From Salminus brasiliensis (Eukaryota > Chordata > Actinopteri > Characiformes > Bryconidae): DNA of 64,000 nucleotides. The DNA lies in assembly GCF_030463535.1 (NCBI RefSeq), contig NC_132901.1:3677640-3741639 (forward strand). Reading direction: 5' to 3'. The stretch's first letter is position 1. Every line of letters begins with the position of its first letter. Shown here piece after piece: positions 49,651 to 60,770 of this stretch. The position numbers were made by a program, and so were the translations under genes. Under the pieces are notes generated by a model. The model was not told the origin of the DNA and did no database searches. It worked only from the letters and a program-made list of their open reading frames with translations.

Positions 49651-50651
49651 GATTCCTCCTTTCCTCCATCCTTGGTTGCCTGATTCCTCCAGAACTCATC
49701 CCTAGGTCATGCCATCTGCCAACTCCCGCCCCTTCTAGCCTCGACTCTGCCCCATCACTTTTTCCACACTCCATGCCTTCACCTTCCCCTCTGGCCACAC
49801 CTTGGACCGCTGCTCGAACCTTCGCGCGTCTTCTGCCCTTAATCTGCGGACCCTCCTAGGCGTAGAGCTTATTCCCCGAGCTCCGCCGCTCCCTCTCGCT
49901 GCAGTACCTCAGTTCCCTCGACCGTAGTCCATGCGCCCCTCCACTGTCAGTGCCTGGAGTAGAAGCCTCTGGACTGGCTCCTCCATTCTGCACGACTCCC
50001 CAGGTGCGTCGTCTTGCTGACCCGTCGCAGGATCGGCTGACCCTCCCTCGGCTTTCTCAGCTTTCCGTTATTCTGCTGTCTTCTAGCAGCCGGTCTCCAC
50101 ATTACGTCCGTCGTTAGTAAGAAGTACGTGTAGAAGTAAGGAAGGACTAAGAAGTACTTTTCCACAATCCGGCGCCAACCAGAGGAGGATGGGTTCCCCT
50201 ACTGAGCCTGGGTTCCTCTCAAGGTTTCTTCCTGGCTTCTCAGGGAGTTTTTCCTTGCCACCGTTGCCCTCGGCTTGCTCCTTAGGGGTCTAGGCCCGGA
50301 TTCTAGCCTTATTCACTAGCGACACAACGGGCTAAATTCAATGGAGTATTTAATCGGACGTCCGTCTTACTTATCTGACCTCTATACTTTAAATCAACCG
50401 CCCCCCTTGCAGCCCCCTCTCATATTATCAGAAGCTGATGGCATGGTCTGAACTAACAGACTTATCCTCTGACCAATCTGACCTCCTATAAATTCCAGCT
50501 CCGTCCTTCTCCCACCAAGCAGAAGCCACCTGAGCTCCAGCCCAGAGTTCTCAGAGTTCTCCCCCTTCCCTTACAGTCTCCTCCCATATGATCAGAAGCT
50601 GATGGCCTGGTCTGAACGCCCCTGATCAAAATAAAGATTTTTAGAGCACTG
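49651..50651 (+). other. 3'-UTR exon of kinase copy 4
   Basis: The acceptor ends at 49650, and AATAAA lies at 50630-50635. The LINE-like motif starts near 50179. Confidence 0.63.
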
Positions 50652-51482
50652 CTCAGGTGAATGTGTTTATTATCACTGATGATTCACTCCATTTCAGAAA
50701 GCATTACTGTACATCATACTGACGCTAACAGCTAACAGCTAACAACGGTTCTACCTTCAGTGTTAGAACATGTGGAGGCATCTGGAGCCGAGCAGAGTCT
50801 TCAGAGCTGAAACGATGACCAGCTGTAGCCATAAGACACGTCTCTGGACAACTTGGCTATGATTAGTCAGATTCAGTGGTGGATTTATCTGTTTTACCTT
50901 CTGTTAAATGAGACATAAAATAATATGTCATATAAACAACTAAACAGAGCCTAAATGCTAACTCCAGCCACACAAGAGAAGGGAGAATGGCTGGGCAGAG
51001 GCTAAAAGCTAATGCTAGACGCAAAATAGCAATCAGTGCTACAGTTATTAGTGCTGAAGGACTGAGATGCTAATCTACTTTTAATAGCTTTGGTAAAGCT
51101 AACGCTAGGCTGACCGCTACTGACTGTGCTGACTGGACACAGCGAGAACTTAGAAAGCAACACCATCCAGTAAGACTTGAGAATAGTTACAGCAAATACG
51201 TTTGTTCGGATTTGGATTTGCTACAGTTCTAAGCTACGCTACGCTAGGCTAGGCTGTGCTATGGTATGCGGCCAGTCAGTCATATACACTGAGTAATAAC
51301 TGACGAGCTCCTTCAGGCAATAAACAGACGCTAACGGCTAACTGCTGCCTCTGAGGTAAAAAAACACTTCATGAGGTAAAAATGATCCATTTCTGAGTGA
51401 ATATTGGTAATATGTATCAGTTCTAACTGAATATTGATTATTTTAAAGCTTTAACTAAATCACTTTCACATTACTGTGGTAA
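50652..51482. other. Unit 4 trailing spacer
   Basis: Ends with the empty LINE site (CTTTCACATTACTGTGG), as in unit 1. No gene seen. Confidence 0.7.
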
Positions 51483-52348
51483 AACGTCTGGTTATGACTG
51501 AGGACTTTAGCTAGCTAACAAGCTAACTAGCTGTAATGGAACGTAATGGCATTACTTTTATGCTAATGACCTTTAGGTATTAGATAGTGTGGTTTTAATT
51601 AGCATGAGGGAATTGTAGCTACGTAGCTAAGTAGCATTATGTTGTAATGAAATCCGACTTTAATGGTTTAAACGAAGTTTTCAAATCTGAATCTTTTCAC
51701 ATCGCCAAGCTTTTTCACAACAGCCGTCCCCATTATCAACCACTTCCCCGAAGTCAGCATTTCCGCCCTAGATGCACAAGATTACTACGTTGTTGTCATC
51801 TATGTCAAATATATCAAATATAACATGGATATTTGACGTAGTTTAGCATGTGATTGTGATTTTTGTCATGTTACATTCCCATTAGTTAGCTAACTAGCTA
51901 CGTCTTTTTTCAGTCATTAGCACGGGGAGCTAGCTAACCATAAACGCTCATTCACACCATAAAAGTTTTTCAGGACGGGTTTGTGAGCATAAATGTGGGT
52001 ATTTATTTATACATATTTAATCTTTTTATTTAATAGCTTTGTTTTACTTCAGATATTAAAAAAAAAAATTATTCTATATTGGACAAGTCTCTTTAAGTCT
52101 CTTTTCACTATACTGTTTTCCCCAAAATGACCCTTGCTGACCATAAAGCAGAGCTGATTTACCGTATTTTACCTCAGTAATCAGATTTTTAAAAGGTTTA
52201 AAGATGACTGAAGTGCTGTTGATTCAGTATGAATTCAGGGTGCAAAAGTGACACTGAATCATCAAAAGATTTGATAATTGATTCAGTGAATGACGTTAAC
52301 GGCGACAGTTTAACGTTGTCTTAACATCTATTCAATGACTGATGAATG
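51483..52348. other. Unit 5 5' spacer, fused by internal deletion
   Basis: About 400 bp shorter than in other units. Sequence of the first internal block (AATTGATTCAGTGAATGA) passes directly into the end of the second block (CGTTAACGGCGACAG) near 52290. The CTCACGTCTGAC repeats between the blocks are gone. This is the product expected from recombination between the two blocks. Confidence 0.75.
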
Positions 52349-55300
52349 CCTCATTAACACACACCTCAAACAGTAACACTAACCCCACCAGAAACCTCAT
52401 TAACACACAACTCAAACATTAACACTAACCCCATTATAAACCTCATTAACACACACCTCAAACAGTAACACTAACCCCACCAGAAACCTCATTAACACAC
52501 AACTCAAACAGTAACACTAACCCCATTATAAACCTCATTAACACACACCTCAAACAGTAACACTAACCCCATTAGAAATCTGATTAACACACACCTCAAA
52601 CAGTAACACTAACCCCATTATAAACCTCATCAACACACACCTCAAACAGTAACACTAACCCCATTAGAAACCTCATTAACACATCTCAAACAGTAACACT
52701 AACCCCATTAGAAACCTCATTAACACATCTCAAACAGTAACGCTAACACCATTAGAAACCTCATTAACACACACCTCAAACAGTAACACTAACCCCATAA
52801 GAAACCTCATTACCACACACCTCAAACAGTAACACTAACCCCATTATAAACCTCATTAACACACACCTCAAACAATAACACTAACCCCATTAGAAACCTC
52901 ATTAACACACACCTCAAACAATAACACTAACCCCATTAGAAACCTCATTAACACACACCTCAAACAGTAACACTAACCCCATTAGATACCTCATTAACAC
53001 ACATCTCAAACATTAACACTCACCCCATTAGATACCTCATTAACACACACCTCAAACATTAACACTCACCCTATTAGAAACCTCATTAACACACACCTCA
53101 AACTGTAACACTAACCCCATCAGAAACCTCATTAACACACACCCCAAACAGTAACACTAACACCAGTAGAAACTTCATTAACACACACCTCAAACAGTAA
53201 CACTAACCCCATTAGAAACCTCATTAACACATCTCAAACAGTAACACTAACCCCATTATAAACCTCATTTACACACACCTCAAACAGTAACACTAACCCC
53301 ATTAGAAATCTGATTAACACACACCTCAAACAGTAACACTAACCCCATTATAAACCTCATCAACACACACCTCAAACAGTAACACTAACCCCATTAGAAA
53401 CCTCATTAACACATCTCAAACAGTAACACTAACCCCATTAGAAACCTCATTAACACATCTCAAACAGTAACGCTAACCCCATTAGAAACCTCATTAACAC
53501 ATCTCAAACAGTAACACTAACCCCATTAGAAACCTCATTAACACACACCTCAAACAGTAACACTAACCCCATGAGAAACTTCATTGCCACACACCTCAAA
53601 CAGTAACACTAACCCCATTAGAAACCTTATTAACACACCTCAAACAGTAACTCTAAGCCCATTAGAAACCTCATTAACACACCTCAAACAGTAACACTAA
53701 CCCCAGTAGAAACCTCATTAACACACACCTCAAACAGTAACATTAACCCCAGTAGAAACCTCATTAACACACCTCAAACAGTAACACTAACCCCATTAGA
53801 AACCTTATTAACACACACCTCAAACAGTAACACTAACCCCATTAGAAACCTCATTAACACACACCTCAAACAGTAACACTAACCCCAGTAGAAACCTCAT
53901 TAACACACACCTCAAACAGTAACACTAACCCCAGTAGAAACCTCATTAACACCAGAAACAGTAACACTAACCCCATTAGAAACCTCATTAACACACACCT
54001 CAAACAATAACACTAACCCCATTAGATACCGCATTAACACACACCTCAGAAATTCCTACTAATCCCATTAGAAACCTCATTAACACACCTCAAACAGTAA
54101 CACTAACCCCATTAGAAACCTCATTAACACACACCTCAAACAGTAACACTAACCCCATTAGAAACCTCATTAACACACACCTCAAACAGTAACACTAACC
54201 CCATTAGAAACCTCATTAACACACACCTCAAACAGTAACACTAACCCCATAAGAAACCTCATTAACACACACCTCAAACAGTAACACTAACCCTATAAGA
54301 AACCTCATTAACACACATCTTAAACAGTAAGACTAACCCCATTAGAAACTTCATTAACACACACCTCAAACAGTAAGACTAACCCCATTAAAAACTGCAT
54401 TAACATACACATCAAACAGGAATACTAACCCCATTAGAAACCTCATTAACACACACCTCAAACAGTAACACTAACCCCATTAGAAACCTCATTAACACAC
54501 ACCTCAAAGAGTAACACTAACCCCATCAGAAACCTCATTAACACATGCCTCAAACAATAATACTAACCCCATCATAAACCTCATTACGACACACCTCAAA
54601 CAGTAACACTAACCCCAGTCGAAATCTGATTAACACACACCTCAAACATTAAGACTAACCCCAGTAGAAACCTCATTAACACACACCTCAGAAATTCCTA
54701 CTAACCCCATTATAAACCTCATTACCACGCACCGCAAACAGTAATACTAACCCCATTAGAAACCTCATTAACACACACCTCAAACAGTAACACTAACACC
54801 AGTAGAAACCTCATTAACACACACCCCAAACAGTAACACTAACACCAGTAGAAACTTCATTAACACACACCTCAAACAGTAAGAATATCCCCATGAGAAA
54901 CTTCATTAACACACACCTCAAACAGTAACACTAACCCCATTAGAAACCTTATTAACACACCTTAAACAGTAACACTAACCCCATTAGAAACCTTATTAAC
55001 ACACACCTCAAACTGTAAGACTAACCCCATAAGAAACCTCATTAACACACACCTCAAACAGTAACACTAACCCCATTAGAAACCTCAATAACACACACCT
55101 CAAACAGTAACACTAACCCCATTAGAAACCTCATTAACACACACCTCAAACAGTAACACTAACCCCATTAGAAACCTCATTAACACACACCTCAAACAGT
55201 AATACTAACCCCATTAGAAACTTCATTAACACACACCTGAAACAGTAACACTAACCCCATTAGAAACCTCATTAACACACACCTCAAACAGTAACACTAA

Positions 55301-55607
55301 CCCCATTAGAAACCTCATTAACACACACCTCAAACAGTAACACTAACCCCATTAGAAACCTCATTAACACACACCTCAAACAGTAACACTAACCCCATTA
55401 GAAACCTCATTAACACACACCTCAAACAGTAACACTAACCCCATTAGAAACCTCATTAACACACACCTCAAACAGTAAAATTAACCCCATATGAAACCTC
55501 ATTAACACACACCTCAAACAGTAACACTAACCCCATTATAAACCTCATTAACACACACCTCAAACAGTAACACTAACCCCATTAGAAACCTCATTAACAC
55601 ACCTCAG
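52349..55607. repeat. 46-bp minisatellite array, unit 5 (~71 copies)
   Basis: 3259 bp. It contains higher-order runs: a block with CATTATAAACCTCATCAACAC and AACACATCTCAAACAG copies at about 52560-52750 is repeated at about 53280-53470. Near 55260-55480, several consecutive copies are identical, suggesting recent expansion. Confidence 0.94.
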
Positions 55608-56797
55608 GAACTCAACAAATGTAAACCCATTACATCACATCTTCTCCACCTCATTAAACCCTTCTTACTTTACACCACCTTCATCATCTACTACCACACC
55701 ACATCCTCCCTCACGAACAGACCCAATTCCTCAGATTCGGACTCAACCCAGAACAGTCCTCCTTACCAACTATCCTACATCACTGGACCTCTTCACTGGT
55801 TCAGAAGCTCGCTCTTCCACACTCTTCCCTAGACTACAGCTGATCTCTGTGCTGAAACTATCCCTTTAATCAATGCTCTCGTCTGGACTACGGTGGACTG
55901 ATGCTAGCGTAGCACTCTTCCTGTAAACCATGTGATCCACCAAGCCCATTTCAGTCCACTTCAGGAGGTTCGTTTTTGGACACAAACCTGGAAACATCTG
56001 CTCATCTCCAGACTTTTAATTCAGACAAGGCCTTGATTCAGCCCATCTGCTTCCAGCCATCCAGACAAGGCCTTGATTTGGGAAGCTCATACAGTATCTT
56101 CATCTAGATGAAGAAGCGTCTTTCAGAGAAGAGCACAGAAGGTGTATTAGCTTTGACCTTGTCCTGAAACAGTGTCCATATCACTACACACTAATTCAGC
56201 CACTCAGCCATACTGTCCCCGCCTCACTGAGAGACTACAGCATGTAGGAGTCAGCAGGAGCCCCGTCCAGTATGCTAGCAATACAGCAGTGTGTTGTGTG
56301 TATTCATGTTGGTAGATGTAGAGTGGTCTTCATAGCCGTGTTCCTCAGCCGGGTCCATTACAACGCATAGCACCAGGAAGTTCCTACAGGAGGAACCTCA
56401 ACGGTGGGGTGGTTAGCCTCTGAAGAACTGTAGCATTCGGATAATGGACTATATTGTAGATAATTTCAACAGCTGGACACGTCGGCCGACTGTATGATTC
56501 CATTTGGGAATGGATGTAGTGTGTCTCTACAATTCCAATGATGTATCCGTATTAAAGTTGCCTATAATGTCAGAGATTTGGCTTTTATTCCATGTTGATG
56601 TTTGCTTTTTTTGTCCGTACTGTCCTTGATGTCTGTATTTCTTGGAAAATGAAATTCGGCCGCTCTAGACATAGCTCCAAATCCGACTATTCTAATGTAG
56701 CACTGTTCTGAAGCTAATAAGGCATTTAGAATGAGAGCTAGCCAGGCTAACATGCAGCCTCCACACAGGGGGGTTAGCTCAACACAATATATATATA
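55608..56797. other. Unit 5 spacer, most complete version
   Basis: Includes the segment CCATTTGGGAATGGATGTAG to GGGTTAGCTCAACACAATAT (about 56499-56790). Units 1, 3 and 4 lack it, and unit 2 keeps only its second part. Unit 5 therefore probably preserves the ancestral layout here. No gene seen. Confidence 0.6.
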
Positions 56798-58403
56798 CAG
56801 TCATGCCCGAAAGTATTCATACCCCTGTCAAAGTTTGACTTAAATTTACTTTTATTTAACCAGAAATTATATTTTTACCTGGAAATGACACAGGCATCTC
56901 CCAGGAGATAACACGATGATGTACAAGAGGCATCATTGTGGGAAAAAATATTTCTCAGCTTTTATACACATTTGAACAAAAAGTGGCATGTCCAAAATTA
57001 TTCATACCCTTTGAAAACTGTCACAGTATATGGGAAAATCCAAAGTTCTATACCATTCCAAATAGTCCAAGCTGTTTTAAAGCATCCTAATTACCCTGAT
57101 TCATTGGGAACAGCTGTTTTAATCAACTCAACAGGAGAAAAACAGCAGCTCTCTGCAGTTGGTTTGTGGACAGTCATGGTTAAGACAAAGGAGCTCACTA
57201 AGGACCTGCGGCTGTGCATTGTGGCCGCTCACAAGTCAGGAAAGCCATATCAAAATGTTTTCAAGTTCCAGTGGCTACAGTGCAAAGTATTATTAAAAAA
57301 TACAAGAAGTTCCGCACTGTGGAAAATCTCAGAAGATGTGGTCGGAAGCCAAAAGTGACACCTGTGCTGGCCAGGAGAATAGTGAGAGAGGTGAAGAAAA
57401 ATCCAAGGATCACCACCAAGGCCATCCTGGTGAATCTGGACTCTGCTGGTGGCGACATCTCAAGGCAGACAGTTCAACGGACACTGCACACTGCTGGGTT
57501 CCACGGACGCAGGCCAAGGAGGACACCACTTCTCCAGAAAAGGCACACAAAAGCCCGCTTGACCTTTGCAAATGCTCATCTGGACAAAGAAGAAGACTTC
57601 TGGTGTTCTGTTTTATGGTCAGATGAAACAAAAATTGAATTGTTTGGCCACAATGATGTGTGCACCATTTGGCGTAAAAAAGGAGAAGCCTTCAACCCTA
57701 AGAACACCATCCCCACTGTCAAACATGGTGGTGGGAACCTAATGTTTTGGGGGTGTTTTTCAGCCAATGGACCAGGGAACTTGATCGCAGTAAATGGCAC
57801 CATGAAAAAAGAGCAATACATCAAGATTCTCAACAACAACATCAGGCAGTCTGCAGAGAAACTTGGCCTTGGGAACCGGTGGACATTTCAGCACGACAAC
57901 GACCCAAAACACACAGCCAAAGTGGTGAAGAAATGGTTAGCAGACAAAAACATTAATGTTTTGCAGTGGCCCAGCCAGAGTCCTGACTTGAATCCAATTG
58001 AGAATCTGTGGAGGGAGCTAAAGCTCAGGGTGATGGCAAGGAGACCCTTGAACCTCAAAGAGTTGGAGCTCATCACTAAAGATGAATGGGCAAAAATACC
58101 AGTGGAGACATGCAAAAAGCTGGTCAGCAATTACAGGAAGCGTTTGATTGCTGTAATAGCCAATAAAGGCTTTTCTATTAATTATTGAGAAGGGTATGAA
58201 TAATTTTGGACATGCCACTTTTTGTTCAAATGTGTATAAAAGCTGAGAAATATTTTTTCCCACAATGATGCCTCTTGTACATCATCGTGTTATCTCCTGG
58301 GAGATGCCGGTGTCATTTCCAGGCAAAAATATAATTTCTGGTTAAATAAAAGTAAATTTAAGTCAAACTTTGACAGGGGTATGAATACTTTCGGGCATGA
58401 CTG
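56798..58403 (+). mobile_element. Tc1-like DNA transposon, near-complete, private to unit 5
   Basis: 1606 bp flanked by TA on both sides (56796-56797 and 58404-58405) within a (TA)n tract. The corresponding place in unit 2 is empty. The 214-bp terminal inverted repeats (56798-57011 and 58190-58403) differ at only two positions. Each contains an outer GAAAGTATTCATACCC and an inner AAAATTATTCATACCC, the IR/DR arrangement of Sleeping Beauty-type fish elements. A single transposase ORF lies between them. High repeat identity suggests a recent insertion. Confidence 0.95.
57177..58188 (+). pseudogene. Tc1-like transposase with N-terminal frameshift
   Basis: Cut-and-paste transposase of the DD34E family. 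The ATG at 57177 opens MVKTKELTKDLRLCIVAAHK, typical of Tc1 N-termini. The frame shifts around 57235-57262, and the rest (FQVPVATVQSIIKKYK onward) continues uninterrupted in the +1 frame to TGA at 58186. The first helix-turn-helix is therefore split. The second DNA-binding half (RRPRRTPLL) is intact. So are the catalytic triad, Asp in VLWSDETK, Asp in FQHDNDPKHTAK and Glu in PDLNPIENLW, with the 34-residue spacing. The C-terminus reads NYRKRLIAVIANKG. An ORF starting at 57214 uses GTG, not a plausible eukaryotic start. Confidence 0.9.
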
Positions 58404-58557
58404 TATACACATACATACATATACACACTGCCTGGCCACCACTGGATTTAACTAAGCAAATAGATAAGAGGATAATTGTAGCCTTAAGAAAACCACTTGC
58501 TAGTGAGGCTAACCGGCAGAAACGGCTTTAGTTGCTAGGGACAGAGATTTATGGTAC

Positions 58558-58840
58558 AGAGGTAGATCTACTTCACTACTGTACTAAAGTACTAAAATAC
58601 TGTATCTGTATCTACTGGAGTATTATATACTTTTTTACTACATATTTTAGTGTTTACATTGTTTATGTGCTGCATCGTTACTCGTTACAATTATAACAAA
58701 CCATTTCAAACCCACATCATCACCTCCAGAGCACTAGATGGCGCTGTCACCGGGTTTGATGAAGCCGCCTCAGCATTGTACAGAAAATGTTGAGTACCTG
58801 AGTGCCACTCAAGTCACTTTTACTCAAGTCTGGGTCTCTA
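58558..58840. mobile_element. Non-autonomous DNA-transposon relic, unit 5
   Basis: Both ends are present, as in units 2 and 3, with a small internal loss (TTTTTTACTACATATTTTAG). Confidence 0.45.
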
Positions 58841-58931
58841 GTACTTTCTACATGTCTGGCTAGTAAGCATAAAGATTGGACTCTGGAGCAACGGGAGGAA
58901 GATGTGGTTCAGGGAGAGTCCATTGTTACAC

Positions 58932-59015
58932 ATTGACCGACCACCAGACCTGAACCCCATCGAGAATCTTTGGGATCAGAGAAGCAGATGCACACTAGCA
59001 GACATAGAATACCCA
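58932..59015 (+). pseudogene. Short Tc1-like transposase fragment, unit 5
   Basis: PPDLNPIENLWDQ frame as at 18377. It is unrelated in position to the young Tc1 element 0.5 kb upstream and clearly older. Confidence 0.62.
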
Positions 59016-60174
59016 TAATGCACATGTCCCAAATCTGTGTTCACTACCTTTAGTGGAATTCTGTTCCCTATAATAGTGCCCTATATAGTGATCTGGTCTT
59101 ACTGGTTGAGTAGTACCATAGTACTTGTGTTGTGTGATGTGTCAATCAGGTGTATATCTGCTACGCTTGACACCCCTAAGGCATGCTTTTGTTCACACTA
59201 TAATTAACGCTATGATGGCGATGTTATCTGGAACTGCTGTTCCCTGTTCCTGCAGCTGGTGGCAGCAGAGGACACAACTAATCTGTGCAGTTACCATGCA
59301 ATCGATCCATGGTGAAGCCAAATCTCACATCTGCGGCCTGAATTCACCCCCTAATACCTGAGGACCCTGAGGAGCATCTTATTTAGCCTGCTACGTTATT
59401 TAGCATTAGACTATTAGCCAACGTTAGCCTGACATAAGCCAATGAATGTGGAAGACCCTTATTCATGGATGGGAGACCCGAGTTCCCTTCCTAGCTGAAG
59501 GCTACACCAATGAAACTGGGAAGTGAGCCTCCAAAATGTCTTCAAACCTGCTATGGTCAGGTCTTCTTGCTAACTTCCTGTTAGTGATCATGATGGACTA
59601 CAGCTGGTAGCTTCTCAACGCCCACATTACCAGCCCTGAGTGGACTGACCAACACACAGTACAACGGAAAAGTCCAGGGAGGTCAGTGCAGATCTGAGGA
59701 GGACGACTGTAGTAGACGTGTGCTGCTGAAGAGTGTCTCTACATGCACCAGCTGCGTCTCCTACAGACAGCAGCTAAGACAGTACGCCACCTACTGGTCA
59801 ACAGTAAGTATTACAGAGGGAGAAGATCTTACAGAGTGAAGCGATGATGTAAAGCTCTCTCTTACAATTTAAAAATAGGATCAAATTGATTGATTGATTG
59901 ATGTTTATGAGCATTGTTACATCGTTCGTTTGATCTCCTGTTTTATTTTCTCAGCAAAGACAAATCATCTCATAAAATCATCTTCCTGTTTTAACTGCAG
60001 GTGAACAGAGGACACGCGGACACTGGACGGAACTCGCCATGGCAACCGAGCAGCTCTTTCTATTGATGACATCACAATGGTGGAGCTCCCTGTCACAGCC
60101 TTCCGAGCTCGGAACTCCTTCACTTCTTCTCAGGACACTGAGGAAGAGACAAGCTGTCCGACTTGGTCCTGACG
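59016..60174. other. Unit 5 spacer before the 12-bp repeat
   Basis: No gene supported. Leader-like splice signals are conserved (ACAGTAAGT near 59803, TTTTCTCAG ending near 59954). Confidence 0.4.
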
Positions 60175-60741
60175 TTTGTCTTAGCGATTGACTTAGCAGC
60201 AGTCGTAGCGGTTCACTTAGCGACAGTCTTAGTGAACGTCTTAGTGGTAGTCTTAGCGACAGTCTTAGTGATTGTCTTAGTGACAGTTTTAGTCTCACTG
60301 ACTGGCTTAGCGATTTAGTGACTACCGTAGTTATTGGCTTAGTCACAGCCTTAGCTATTAGCTTAGTCATAGTCTTAGAGACTAAACTGGTGATTGTCCT
60401 AGCGACAGTCTCACTGACTGGCTTAGCGACTTAGTGACTGGTGTAGTTTTTGGCTTAGTCACAGTTTTAGCTACTACCTTAATCATAGTCTTAGAGACTA
60501 ACTTAGTGATTGTCTTAGAGACAGTCTTAGGGATTGTCCTAGCCACTGGCTTAGTGACAGTTTTAGCTGTTGGCTTAGCATTAGACTTAGCCACTGGTTT
60601 AGCTTATAGTATTAGTGACTAGCTTAGCAATAGCGTTAGAGACAGTCTTAGCTATTGGCTTAGTCACATTCTTAGCTGTTGGCTTAGCGACAGTATTAGC
60701 AACTGGCTTAGCCACAGTGTTAGTTATTGTCTTAGCTGTAG
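60175..60741. repeat. 12-bp minisatellite, unit 5
   Basis: About 567 bp. Minus-strand open frames resemble those in units 3 and 4. Confidence 0.9.
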
Positions 60742-60770
60742 GGAATTGCAGGTTCTTCATCCAGCAGTAG

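Larger units (their letters stand above)
41649..51482 (+). repeat. Tandem segmental-duplication unit 4
   Basis: Fourth and shortest unit, about 9.8 kb, with kinase offset 37107 from copy 1. It carries none of the three insertions (truncated LINE, L2-type LINE, young Tc1), so it is the best empty-site reference for them. It shares with unit 1 a double deletion just after the GTACAGAAAA sequence near 45050. Confidence 0.9.
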
